Shown here piece by piece: positions 45,084 through 53,966 of a DNA stretch of 64,000 bases. A program made the translations under genes and the position numbers. The DNA comes from JADGHX01 sp035760965 (GTDB lineage: Bacteria > Pseudomonadota > Gammaproteobacteria > Steroidobacterales > Steroidobacteraceae): positions 1-64,000 of the forward strand of contig DASTRY010000008.1 in the NCBI GenBank assembly GCA_035760965.1. Reading direction: 5' to 3'. Numbering within the stretch: the first letter of the stretch is position 1; the number at the start of each line of letters is the position of its first letter. The notes beneath the pieces were generated by a model. The model searched no databases, had not been told where the DNA came from, and saw only the letters and a program-made list of their open reading frames with translations.

Positions 45084-46692
45084 GCGCGAGGTCCTTGCTG
45101 TACACGACGTTCATGACGTTGTCGTACCAGCCCTCGACTTCCGGTTTGACCAGCCGCTTGTTCACATAGAAATAGAGCGGCAGCAACGCATGATCGCGTA
45201 GCGCGACGCGCTCCGCCTCTTGCAGCAGCAGGCGGCGCTTGCTCTCGTCGACTTCCGCGGCGGCGCGTGCCAGCAGTGCGTCGTACTCGGAGCTCTTGTA
45301 GCGCGGCAGGTTGATGCCGAAGTCGCTCTTCAGATACTGCAGGAACGTGTACGCATCGTTGTAGTCGCCGACCCAGCTCGAGCGAAACATCTCCACGTCA
45401 CCGCGATCGATGTCCTGCAGCAGCGATTTGAACTCCACGGCGCTGAGCTGCACTTCCACACCGAGCGTTTCCTTCCACATCGACGCGATCGCAACGGCGA
45501 GGCGTTCGTGCACTTCGCCGGCGTTGTAGCGCAGCTCGAAATGCAGCGGCTTCTCCGCTGAATAGCCGGCTTGCGCGTAGAGCCGCTTCGCTTCGGCGAT
45601 GCGCTCGGCAAGCGGTCGGCTCGCGTAGTCGAAGGATTGCGAGGTGTAGTTGTGAACGCCGGGCGGCACCCAGCCATACGCGGGAATTTCGCCGACGCGC
45701 AACACCATTTGCGCCAGGCGCTCGCGATCGATCACCTCAGAGAGTGCGCGTCGCAGCCCAGGACGGTCCTTGAACGGCGCGCGCTCGAGGTTGAAGCCGT
45801 AGTAGTAGGTCGTGAGCTGCGGGCTCACGTGCAGCTGCGAGCCAAGATTCGCCTTGATCCAGTCGAACTGACCGCGCGGCACGACGGCGGTGACCTGCAA
45901 CTGATCGGCGCGATAGCGCGTGAGCTCCGCGTTCTCATCGGCGATCTGGAAATACTCGACGCCATCGAGGTGAGTTGCGGCGTCGTTCCAGTAGTTGTGA
46001 TTGCGCTCGAGCACGATGTGCAGGCCCTGCACCCATTCCTTCAGCGTGAACGCGCCGTTCGAGACCATCACGCCGGGCTTGGCGACATCGTTGGGATGCG
46101 CGGCGAGTGTCGGCCGGTGCACGGGGCACGTGCTCGGATGCGCCAGCAAAGCCGGCAAGTAGAGCGTCGGCGCGACGAGCTGCAGGACCACCGTGGAGTC
46201 GTTCGGCGCGCTGACGCCGAGGGACTCGGGCGGCTTCTTGCCGACGATGATGTCGCTGGCGTTGACGACCGTGTCGATGATCTGCGCGTATTGGGACGCC
46301 GTCGCCGGATCAACCAGCCGCCGCAGGCCCGCGACGAAATCCGCGGCGACCACGCGATCGCCGTTGGACCACTTGGCGTTGTCTCTCAGCGTGAAGGTGT
46401 ACGTCTTGCCGTCCGCGCTGATGTCCCATTTCTCCGCGACGCCGGGCGCCGGACCGGCATCTTTCGCGAGCGTCGTCAGCCCTTCGCAAACATCGCGCAG
46501 GATGGTTTGCGCCTCGATGGCGCGTGCGCGTTGCGGATCCAGCGAGTCCGGCTCGGGTCCGTTGCCGCGCATCAGCACCGCGCGGTGCGGCGCGCTGGAA
46601 TCGCTCGACGAGCTCGAGCCGCCCGAGCACGCGACGAGCACGCCGGTCGACAGAATGATGACGAGGGCGCGCGCGCTAGCGGCGGCTCGCAT
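45061..46692 (-). CDS. Oligopeptide ABC transporter substrate-binding lipoprotein (OppA-like)
   Basis: The 543-residue product has a lipoprotein signal (LVIILSTGVLVAC, Cys at about residue 21) and then a Ser-rich linker. A family 5 solute-binding domain follows, with GPEPDSLDPQ, the GLTTLAKDAG segment, WDISADGKTYTFTLRDNAKWSNGD and GAFTLKEWVQG. The ATG at 46692 lies inside the 3' end of pyrF (17-base overlap) and is preferred because it begins the signal peptide; the frame upstream is a shadow of pyrF. No oppBCDF permease genes are adjacent, so it is an orphan binding protein, perhaps for peptide or murein-peptide uptake. Confidence 0.9.
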   Translation of the reverse strand: MRAAASARALVIILSTGVLVACSGGSSSSSDSSAPHRAVLMRGNGPEPDSLDPQRARAIEAQTILRDVCEGLTTLAKDAGPAPGVAEKWDISADGKTYTFTLRDNAKWSNGDRVVAADFVAGLRRLVDPATASQYAQIIDTVVNASDIIVGKKPPESLGVSAPNDSTVVLQLVAPTLYLPALLAHPSTCPVHRPTLAAHPNDVAKPGVMVSNGAFTLKEWVQGLHIVLERNHNYWNDAATHLDGVEYFQIADENAELTRYRADQLQVTAVVPRGQFDWIKANLGSQLHVSPQLTTYYYGFNLERAPFKDRPGLRRALSEVIDRERLAQMVLRVGEIPAYGWVPPGVHNYTSQSFDYASRPLAERIAEAKRLYAQAGYSAEKPLHFELRYNAGEVHERLAVAIASMWKETLGVEVQLSAVEFKSLLQDIDRGDVEMFRSSWVGDYNDAYTFLQYLKSDFGINLPRYKSSEYDALLARAAAEVDESKRRLLLQEAERVALRDHALLPLYFYVNKRLVKPEVEGWYDNVMNVVYSKDLALRTKPES

Positions 46693-47494
46693 TGATCTGA
46701 TCGCGAAGCGTGAGGGTGGCTCGCCGTGCAGCGGCGGCGAAATCGGGACCGGCTGAAGCGTAGAGGATGGCGCGCGAGGAGCTGATGACGAGGCCGGTGC
46801 CATCCCGTGTGCGGCCGTGCTGCACGGCTTGCGCGACATCGCCGCCTTGCGCTCCCACTCCCGGCACGAGGAACGGAATGTCGCCGGCAATCTCACGAAT
46901 CTCGGCGAGCTCGCGCGGATACGTCGCGCCGACGACGAGCATGCAATTGCCGCGCGTGTTCCAACGTTGCGCGACCATCTCGGCGATCGCGTGATACAGG
47001 CGTCGCGTGCCCACCTGCAGATCCTGCACGTCGCGCGCGCCCGGATTGGACGTGCGGCACAGGATCACCACGCCCTTGTTCTCGTGCCGGAGAAACGGCT
47101 CGAGCGAGTCGCCGCCGAGATAGGGATTCACCGTCACGGCATCCGCGCCGTACCGCTCGAACGCCTCGAGCGCGTAGCGCTCGGCGGTGTTGCCGACATC
47201 CCCGCGCTTGGCGTCGAGAATGACGGGAATTGCGGGATAGACGCGGTGGATGTACTCGATGGTGCGCTCGAGCTGATCCTCGGCCTCGTATGCGGCGTAG
47301 TGCGCGAACTGCGGCTTGTACGCGCACACGAGATCCGCCGTGGCGTCGATGATGGCCTTGTTGAACTGAAAGATCGGCGAAGGCTCTGCGGCGATCGCCG
47401 CAGGCAAGCGCTCGATCTCGGGATCGAGCCCGACGCACACGAGCGAGTCGTTCTGCGCCCACGCTGCGCGCAACCGTTGAATGAAGGTGCTCAT
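46676..47494 (-). CDS. pyrF: Orotidine-5'-phosphate decarboxylase (group 2 type)
   Basis: PyrF makes UMP in pyrimidine synthesis. The 272-residue product is the longer type-2 form. It contains [13 protein letters not shown], the catalytic [15 protein letters not shown] (Asp-Lys-Asp), [14 protein letters not shown], and a C-terminal [13 protein letters not shown] phosphate-binding motif. Its ATG overlaps the mnmG stop (ATGA). It is encoded between mnmG and the OppA-like gene, an uncommon neighbourhood. Confidence 0.94.
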   Translation of the reverse strand: MSTFIQRLRAAWAQNDSLVCVGLDPEIERLPAAIAAEPSPIFQFNKAIIDATADLVCAYKPQFAHYAAYEAEDQLERTIEYIHRVYPAIPVILDAKRGDVGNTAERYALEAFERYGADAVTVNPYLGGDSLEPFLRHENKGVVILCRTSNPGARDVQDLQVGTRRLYHAIAEMVAQRWNTRGNCMLVVGATYPRELAEIREIAGDIPFLVPGVGAQGGDVAQAVQHGRTRDGTGLVISSSRAILYASAGPDFAAAARRATLTLRDQINASRR

Positions 47495-49410
47495 GCGACC
47501 CGCGTGTGCGCAGCAAGGCTGCGCTTCTTCAGGTGAACGAGCAGGATCGAGATGGCCGCGGGCGTCACGCCCGGGATGCGCGCCGCCTGCCCGACGGTCG
47601 CCGGCTGCACTTCGGCCAGCTTCTGCCGCACTTCCGTCGAGAGCCCCGCAATCGCAGCGTAATCCAGATTCGCGGGCAGCAGCGTCTCTTCGTTGCGGCG
47701 CTGGCGCTCGATCTCGTCCTGCTGCCGCTCGATGTAGCCGGCGTACTTCGCTCGCACCTCGACCTGCGCGCGAATCTGCGCGGGCAGCCGATCGTCGACC
47801 GCCGCGTCCGCCCACCAATCCGGTGCGCCGACCACTTCGAGCAAGTCGTCGTAGCCGACTTCGGGCCGGCGCAGCAGCTCGAACGCCGACTGATCGCGGC
47901 CGAGCGGCGCCTTCAGCACCCGCTCCGCCCAGTCCGGCGACAACCGCTCCGGATGGATCCGCGTGCGCGTGAGACGCTCGACTTCCACTTCCGTACGCGA
48001 CTGCTTCTGCTGGAAGAGCTCCCACCGTTCGTCGTCCACGAGGCCGAGCTCGCGGCCGATGGGTGTGAGGCGCAGGTCCGCGTTGTCCTCGCGGAGAAGC
48101 AGCCGATGCTCCGCGCGGCTCGTGAACATGCGATACGGCTCGCGCGTCCCGCGCGTGACGAGATCGTCGATCAGCACGCCGATGTAGGCGTCGCTGCGCT
48201 TCGGCGTCCACGGCTCGCGTCCGCGCACCTGCAGGGCCGCGTTGATGCCGGCGATGAGTCCCTGCGCGGCCGCCTCCTCGTATCCCGTCGTGCCGTTGAT
48301 CTGACCGGCGAAGTGCAGCCCCGCGACGAACTTGGTCTCGAGCGAAGGCTTCAGGTCACGCGGATCGAAGAAGTCGTACTCGATGGCATAGCCCGGCCGG
48401 GTGAGGTGCGCATTCTCGAAGCCGCGGATCGTGCGCACGAACTCGTACTGCACGTCGAAGGGCAGGCTGGTCGAGATGCCGTTCGGATAGACCTCGTGCG
48501 TCTCCAGGCCCTCGGGCTCGACGAAGATCTGGTGCGAGAGCTTGTCCGCGAAGCGCACGACCTTGTCCTCGACGGACGGGCAGTAGCGCGGGCCGACGCC
48601 CTCGATCACGCCGGTGAACATCGGCGAGCGGTCGGTCGCCGCACGAATGATCTCGTGCGTGCGCTCGTTTGTCTGCGTGATGAAACAGTCAATCTGCCTC
48701 GGGTGCTCAGTGGCGCGCCCGAGGAACGAGAACACGGGCACGGGCGTGTCGCTCGGCTGCCGCGCCATCACGGAGTAGTCGATCGAGCGACCGTCGATGC
48801 GCGGCGGGGTGCCGGTCTTCAGGCGACCCACCCGGAACGGCAGCTCTCGCAGCCGGGCCGCCAGCCGGTTCGAGGGCGGATCGCCAGCCCGGCCGCCCTG
48901 GTAGTTGTCGAGCCCGACGTGGATGCGGCCGCCGAGGAACGTGCCGACCGTCAGCACGACCGCGGGTGCCTCGAAGACGATCCCGGTGACCGTGACGACC
49001 GCACGGACCCGGCCCGCTTCGACCTGGATATCCGCGACTTCCTGCTGGAACAGCCAGAGATTCGGCTGGTTCTCGAGCATCGCGCGCACCGCGCGCTTGT
49101 AGAGCTGCCGATCCGCCTGCGCGCGCGTTGCCCGTACGGCCGGGCCCTTGCTCGCATTCAGCGTGCGGAACTGGATGCCGGCGCGATCCGTGGCGCGCGC
49201 CATGGCCCCGCCGAGCGCGTCGATCTCGCGCACGAGATGACCCTTGCCGATGCCGCCCACCGCCGGGTTGCAGCTCATCTGGCCGAGCGTCTCGATGCTC
49301 TGCGTGAGCAGCAGCGTCTGCGCGCCCATGCGCGCGGCCGCGAGCGCGGCCTCGGTGCCGGCGTGGCCGCCGCCGATGACGATGACGTCGAATTTGCGCG
49401 CGAAGCGCAT
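47491..49410 (-). CDS. mnmG: tRNA uridine 5-carboxymethylaminomethyl modification enzyme MnmG (GidA)
   Basis: MnmG with MnmE modifies the wobble uridine of several tRNAs. The 639-residue FAD protein begins with [15 protein letters not shown] and shows [46 protein letters not shown]-like [15 protein letters not shown], and [19 protein letters not shown]. It is usually found near the origin. Here rsmG and parAB, its common companions, are replaced by pyrF and an OppA-like gene. Its partner mnmE is encoded about 6 kb to the right. Confidence 0.96.
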   Translation of the reverse strand: MRFARKFDVIVIGGGHAGTEAALAAARMGAQTLLLTQSIETLGQMSCNPAVGGIGKGHLVREIDALGGAMARATDRAGIQFRTLNASKGPAVRATRAQADRQLYKRAVRAMLENQPNLWLFQQEVADIQVEAGRVRAVVTVTGIVFEAPAVVLTVGTFLGGRIHVGLDNYQGGRAGDPPSNRLAARLRELPFRVGRLKTGTPPRIDGRSIDYSVMARQPSDTPVPVFSFLGRATEHPRQIDCFITQTNERTHEIIRAATDRSPMFTGVIEGVGPRYCPSVEDKVVRFADKLSHQIFVEPEGLETHEVYPNGISTSLPFDVQYEFVRTIRGFENAHLTRPGYAIEYDFFDPRDLKPSLETKFVAGLHFAGQINGTTGYEEAAAQGLIAGINAALQVRGREPWTPKRSDAYIGVLIDDLVTRGTREPYRMFTSRAEHRLLLREDNADLRLTPIGRELGLVDDERWELFQQKQSRTEVEVERLTRTRIHPERLSPDWAERVLKAPLGRDQSAFELLRRPEVGYDDLLEVVGAPDWWADAAVDDRLPAQIRAQVEVRAKYAGYIERQQDEIERQRRNEETLLPANLDYAAIAGLSTEVRQKLAEVQPATVGQAARIPGVTPAAISILLVHLKKRSLAAHTRVA

Positions 49411-49537
49411 GAGGCTGATCCGGGTGCGAGAGATTGGCCGGGTATTGTAGACGAGAGGCCATGCCCGGCGGCGACGCCGTTTGGCGCGAGGCAGGTCGCA
49501 TCGCGCGAGCGCCGATATCGATTAGTCTTCCGCCCGC

Positions 49538-51019
49538 TTGGAAATCCGTTCGCTCGCTACAGTCCGGCGCTGGGGCGCCGCCATCGCGTTCGCATTCGTC
49601 GCCTCGGCCGCCTCGGGAGGCGAGCTCGCGCTCGCGCCCTGCCAGATCGAGGATGCCCTGCATTTCTCGGTGCTGAGCGCGGAGTGCGGGACCCTCGAAG
49701 TGCCGGAGAATCCCGACGCCCGCAATGGCCGGAAGATCGGCTTGCGGGTCGCCCGCGTGCCGGCGATCAACCGTCGCAAGCGGCCGGACCCGCTGTTCAT
49801 CCTGGCCGGCGGCCCCGGCATGGCCGCGACCACCATGTACGCGGGCGTCGCGCCGGCGTTCGCGCGGATCCAGCGCAATCGGGACATCGTGCTGGTGGAT
49901 CAGCGTGGCACGGGCGAATCCAACGTCCTCAACTGCCCCTTCGACGACGATGCCCTGATGCGGGCCAGTGAGGCGGAGGTGGAGGCGGAAGCGAAGCGCT
50001 GTCTCGCGAGCCTGAGCGCGCACGCGGATGTCGCGTACTACACGACCAGCGTCGCGGTTCGCGACCTCGATCTCGTCCGCGCGGCGCTCGGCTACGAGCA
50101 GATCAATCTCTACGGCGGCTCGTACGGCACGCGCGTAGCCGAGCACTACCTGCGGCGGTTCCCGCAGCGAACGCGCGCGATGATTCTCGATGGCGTAGTC
50201 GCTCCCGATCTGGCCCTCGGCCCGCAGATCGCGCTCGATGCCGAGCATGCGCTGCTCGACATCCTCACGCGCTGCGCGAACGACAAGGCTTGCGCGGAGC
50301 GCTATGGCGATCCCGTGGTGACCTATCACCGGCTGCTGGAAACGCTGCGCTCGAAATCCGTACCGGTCGACTTCACCGATCCCACCACGGGGCAGCGCTC
50401 GACGCTAGACTTCGGCCTGCTGCAGCTCGCGACGGTGCTGCGCCTTTCGACATACACGTCGGAGCAGGCGGCCGTCCTGCCGCTCCTACTCCACACCGCC
50501 GCCAACTCGGGCAATTTCGCGCCGCTCGCGGGTCAGTTCGTCCTCATGCTCCGCAGCTACGGCGATGCGCTCGCGTACGGAATGCACAACTCCGTCGTGT
50601 GCACGGAGGATGTGCCGTTCTACAAACCCGGAGATATCGATCGTGCGGCGCTTGCGCGCACCTTTCTCGGCACCTCGCAGGTCGATGCGCTTCAGAGTCT
50701 GTGTCGCGGCTGGCCGCGCGGCCCAATGGATGCCGACCTGCACACGCCGCTGAATTCCGACGTGCCGGTGCTGCTGCTCTCGGGCGGCAACGATCCGGTG
50801 ACGCCGCCGGCAGGTGCAGAGAAGGCGCGCGTCGGCCTGAAGCACAGCAAGCACATCGTGCTCGAAGGCCTCGGTCATGGACAGCTCGGCGCGCCCTGCA
50901 TGGATCGCGTGATGGCGCAGTTCATCGATACGGCTTCCGTCGACCATCTCGACGTCTCGTGCACCAAGGCCGCCAAGCCGATGCCGTTCTTTCTGTCGCC
51001 CGCGGGACCCGCGCCGTGA
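49538..51019 (+). CDS. Exported alpha/beta hydrolase, TAP/prolyl-aminopeptidase-like
   Basis: The 493-residue protein has a short signal-like segment (AAIAFAFVASAASG), then an alpha/beta hydrolase fold with an oxyanion region ILAGGPGMAAT, the DQRGTGESN strand and a nucleophile elbow GGSYGT (Ser). Near the C-terminus, VLLLSGGNDPVTPP carries the acidic residue and GLGHG the His, as in TAP-like C-terminal domains. These enzymes cleave N-terminal peptides or proline residues. The start is the TTG at 49538, with no better option. Its stop overlaps the GTG of the ABC ATPase that follows, an unusual coupling of a peptidase-like enzyme with an exporter. Confidence 0.85.
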   Translation: MEIRSLATVRRWGAAIAFAFVASAASGGELALAPCQIEDALHFSVLSAECGTLEVPENPDARNGRKIGLRVARVPAINRRKRPDPLFILAGGPGMAATTMYAGVAPAFARIQRNRDIVLVDQRGTGESNVLNCPFDDDALMRASEAEVEAEAKRCLASLSAHADVAYYTTSVAVRDLDLVRAALGYEQINLYGGSYGTRVAEHYLRRFPQRTRAMILDGVVAPDLALGPQIALDAEHALLDILTRCANDKACAERYGDPVVTYHRLLETLRSKSVPVDFTDPTTGQRSTLDFGLLQLATVLRLSTYTSEQAAVLPLLLHTAANSGNFAPLAGQFVLMLRSYGDALAYGMHNSVVCTEDVPFYKPGDIDRAALARTFLGTSQVDALQSLCRGWPRGPMDADLHTPLNSDVPVLLLSGGNDPVTPPAGAEKARVGLKHSKHIVLEGLGHGQLGAPCMDRVMAQFIDTASVDHLDVSCTKAAKPMPFFLSPAGPAP

Positions 51020-51747
51020 TCGAGGCACGTGAGCTCTCGAAGAGCTTCGGCGCGGTGAAAGCCGTGCGCGGCGTGAGCTTGCGCGCGGCGGACGGCCGCA
51101 TCACGGGCCTGCTCGGCCCGAACGGCGCCGGCAAGTCGACGACGCTGCGCATCCTGTACACGGTCATCCGGCCGGATGCAGGCGACGCGCTCATCGACGG
51201 GACGAGCGTCGTGCGCGCTCCGCTCGAGGTGCGCCGGCGAATCGGCGTGCTGCCGCACGCGGCGGGGATTTATCAGCACCTGTCGGCGCGCGAGAACATC
51301 CTCTACTACGGCGCGCTTCATGGTCTTACACGTGAGCAACGCGAGGCGCGTGCCGACGAGCTCATCGAACAGCTCGAGATGCGCGACTTCGCGACGCGCC
51401 CGGCGAAGAAGCTGTCGCAAGGTCAGCGCATCAAGACCGCGCTCGCGCGCGCGCTCATCCATCGTCCGCGCAACGTGCTCCTCGACGAGCCGACCAACGG
51501 CCTCGACGTGATGGCGGTGCGCAGCCTGCGCGCGTTGCTCGTCAAGCTGCGGGACGAAGGGCACTGCGTGCTGTTCTCGAGTCACGTGATGCAGGAAGTC
51601 GCCGCGCTCTGCGACGAGGTGATCGTCATCGCGCACGGAACCGTCGTCGCTGCCGGGACGCCCGACGACATTCGCACGCGCACGGGGCAGAGCAATCTGG
51701 AAGACGCTTTCGTGCAGCTCATTGGCTCCGCTGAAGGGCTGGAGTAG
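51016..51747 (+). CDS. NatA-type ABC transporter ATP-binding protein
   Basis: The 243-residue ATPase shows Walker A GPNGAGKSTT, signature LSQGQRIK, Walker B NVLLDEPTNGLD and the H-loop SSHVMQEV. The pattern fits the NatA/CcmA-like class that pairs with ABC-2 permeases, one of which starts directly after its TAG. The GTG at 51016 overlaps the hydrolase stop. Sodium or drug export is known for NatAB; the substrate here is unknown. Confidence 0.92.
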   Translation: MIEARELSKSFGAVKAVRGVSLRAADGRITGLLGPNGAGKSTTLRILYTVIRPDAGDALIDGTSVVRAPLEVRRRIGVLPHAAGIYQHLSARENILYYGALHGLTREQREARADELIEQLEMRDFATRPAKKLSQGQRIKTALARALIHRPRNVLLDEPTNGLDVMAVRSLRALLVKLRDEGHCVLFSSHVMQEVAALCDEVIVIAHGTVVAAGTPDDIRTRTGQSNLEDAFVQLIGSAEGLE

Positions 51748-52926
51748 ATGCGCGCCATCCTGACGGTCTTCGCCAAGGAGTTCCGCGAGAACCTGCGGGA
51801 TCGGCGCACGCTGTTCACCGCCCTCATCTTCGGGCCGCTGTTCGCGCCGCTGCTGTTCGCGGCCATCCTGTCGCTGATGATCCAGCGCGGCGATGCGCAG
51901 AAGGATCAGCCGTTGTCGCTCGCCATCGCGCATGGCGAGCGCGCGCCGAATCTCGTCAGCCAGCTCGTCGCGTACGGCGTGACCGTCGTCCCGGTGTCGT
52001 ACGAAGACGCCGACGCGCGCGCGGCCGTGCAGAGGCACGAGCACAAGCTGGTCCTGATGGTGCCGGAGGATTACGCGATCCGGTTCGCAGCCGGCCGCCC
52101 AGCACCGCTCATGCTGTATTCGGACGCCTCGGACAATTTCGCCGAGCGCGACGAGCGGCGCGTGAAAGCCGTGATCGCGCAGTACAGCTCGACCCTCACG
52201 CGTCTGCGGATGACCGCACGCGGCCTCGACCCGATGATGCTCGCGCCGATCGCCGTTCACGACGTCGACGTCTCGACGCCGGCGAGTCGCTCGGTGCTCG
52301 CGCTCGGCACGATGAGCTATTTCATCCTGCTGACGATGCTGATGGGCGGGCTCTATCTCTCCATCGACGCCACCGCCGGCGAGCGCGAACGCGGCTCGCT
52401 GGAGCCGCTCCTGACGACGCCCGTACGCCGTGAGCATCTCATCTACGGCAAGATTCTCGCGGCCTGCGCGTACATGACGCTGTCGCTCGTCCTGAGCGTC
52501 ACCGCGCTGTCGATCGTGCTGCGCTTCGTCGGGCTCGAAGGCTTCGGGATGAGCGCGAACTTCGGGCCGCTCATCGCCGTGAAGATGATCCTGTACTGCG
52601 TGCCGCTGATTCCGCTCGGCGCCTCGCTCATGACGATCGTCGCGGCCTACACCCGCAGCTATCGTGAGGCGCAGACGTATCTCGGGCTGGTGCTCCTCGT
52701 CCCGACGCTCCCGCTCGTCTTCGCGAGCGCGTTGGGCTTGCGACCGACGTTGCCGTTGATGGCGGTGCCGTCACTGAGCCAGCACTTCCTGATCACGAGC
52801 CTGCTGCGCGATGAAGCCCTGCCGCTCTCGCACACGGCGCTGTCCATCGGCGCGACGCTTGCGCTCGGGCTCGTGCTCGCCGCAATCGCCGGGCGTCTCT
52901 ATCATCGCGAGGCGCTGCTCGGCTAG
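51748..52926 (+). CDS. NatB-type ABC-2 permease
   Basis: The 392-residue protein has one N-terminal transmembrane segment (about residues 22-45), a large extracytoplasmic domain (about 50-180), and five further transmembrane segments. The central GLYLSIDATAGERERGSLEPLLTTPVRR motif is typical of the NatB/ABC2_membrane_3 family. Its start immediately follows the ATPase gene. It converges with a minus-strand gene, overlapping by four bases. Confidence 0.9.
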   Translation: MRAILTVFAKEFRENLRDRRTLFTALIFGPLFAPLLFAAILSLMIQRGDAQKDQPLSLAIAHGERAPNLVSQLVAYGVTVVPVSYEDADARAAVQRHEHKLVLMVPEDYAIRFAAGRPAPLMLYSDASDNFAERDERRVKAVIAQYSSTLTRLRMTARGLDPMMLAPIAVHDVDVSTPASRSVLALGTMSYFILLTMLMGGLYLSIDATAGERERGSLEPLLTTPVRREHLIYGKILAACAYMTLSLVLSVTALSIVLRFVGLEGFGMSANFGPLIAVKMILYCVPLIPLGASLMTIVAAYTRSYREAQTYLGLVLLVPTLPLVFASALGLRPTLPLMAVPSLSQHFLITSLLRDEALPLSHTALSIGATLALGLVLAAIAGRLYHREALLG

Positions 52927-53327
52927 TCCGCGAGATTGATTCGCGCGGCCGGCAACCGACCGCGCGTCAGCAGCGCCCGGAAGCGATAGAGGTGATCGGC
53001 CGCGAACTCGCGTGCCTCGATTTCAAAGCGATTGTCCCAATATCCCCGGCGCAGCCATTCGAGTACATAGCGGGCGGTGGTCAGGAGCCCGGGCTCCCAT
53101 TGCTTGAGCACGTGACAGTACTCGTGGAGCATGAGAGCGGGATCGTCGAAGAACTCGGCGGCGCTGCCGCGCAGATAGATGCGGCGCCGGCGCGTCGTCG
53201 CAGTGGCCCGAAGGTGCAGGCGGGCGAACAGCGAATTTTCGATGACGCGCACGTGCGCCACTCCCGGACCGAAGACGCTCTCGAGAGCAGCTTGCACATT
53301 CGGCGGCACGGCGACCTGGCGACCCAT
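52923..53327 (-). CDS. Small HEXXH zinc-metallopeptidase-like protein
   Basis: The 134-residue protein contains MLHEYCHVLKQW, an HEXXH zinc site, and about 30 residues later IEAREFAADH, in which a Glu could be the third ligand as in gluzincin-like families. The N-terminal part (VFGPGVAHVRVIENSLFARL) resembles DUF4157-like domains found next to toxins and contractile-injection cores, but no such genes are near. It has no signal peptide. Its start is only 12 bases from the start of the divergent DUF488 gene. A role as a peptidase is possible but not shown. Confidence 0.55.
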   Translation of the reverse strand: MGRQVAVPPNVQAALESVFGPGVAHVRVIENSLFARLHLRATATTRRRRIYLRGSAAEFFDDPALMLHEYCHVLKQWEPGLLTTARYVLEWLRRGYWDNRFEIEAREFAADHLYRFRALLTRGRLPAARINLAD

Positions 53328-53339
53328 GAGGACATACTA

Positions 53340-53966
53340 GTGACGGCCAGCACGGTGTACACAGTCGGGCACTCGACGCATCCGATCGACCGGTTTCTCG
53401 AGCTGCTACAGCGCCACGGCATTCGTGTCGTGGCGGACGTGCGCTCGACGCCGTTCAGCCGCTTCAATCCGCAGTTCAACCGGGCGAACCTCGGGCAGGG
53501 CCTGACGTCGGCGGGCATCCGCTATGAATTCATGGGGCAGGAGCTCGGCGCGCGCACCAGCGATCCGTCCTGCTTCGAGAACGGCCGCGTGAGTTACGCG
53601 CGGCTTGCGGCCACGCCGCTGTTCCAGCGCGGCCTTGCGCGATTGCGCGAGCTCGCGCGGACCGAGCGGGTCGCCATGATGTGCGCCGAGCGCGAGCCGC
53701 TCGATTGTCATCGCACGATCCTGATCGCTCGCGAGATGGAGCGCGCCGGCGATGCCGTGACGCACATCCTGGCGGATGGCACGCTCGAGCCAAACCGGCA
53801 GGCGATGAGCCGCCTGATCGCACGGCTCGGGTTGCCGGCTGACGACTTGTTCGCCGATTCGCCCGAGCAGATCGAAGCGGCTTACGACGCCCAGGCTTCC
53901 AAGGTGGCTTGGGCGCCGAAGGTGGGTAAGGAGTCCGGCGTCCGTCGCAGCAAACCGAGCGCGTGA
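53340..53966 (+). CDS. DUF488 family protein
   Basis: The 208-residue product begins YTVGHSTHPIDRFLELL and contains VVADVRSTPFSRFNPQF, a RYEFMGQELG segment and MCAEREPLDCHRTILIA. These are the conserved parts of DUF488, whose Cys-His region suggests a redox or nucleotide-linked activity of unknown type. The GTG at 53340 follows a GAGGA site that lies across the start codon of the divergent gene. Its last 85 bases overlap the end of the convergent FAD protein gene, which is a long overlap for real convergent genes. Confidence 0.8.
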   Translation: MTASTVYTVGHSTHPIDRFLELLQRHGIRVVADVRSTPFSRFNPQFNRANLGQGLTSAGIRYEFMGQELGARTSDPSCFENGRVSYARLAATPLFQRGLARLRELARTERVAMMCAEREPLDCHRTILIAREMERAGDAVTHILADGTLEPNRQAMSRLIARLGLPADDLFADSPEQIEAAYDAQASKVAWAPKVGKESGVRRSKPSA

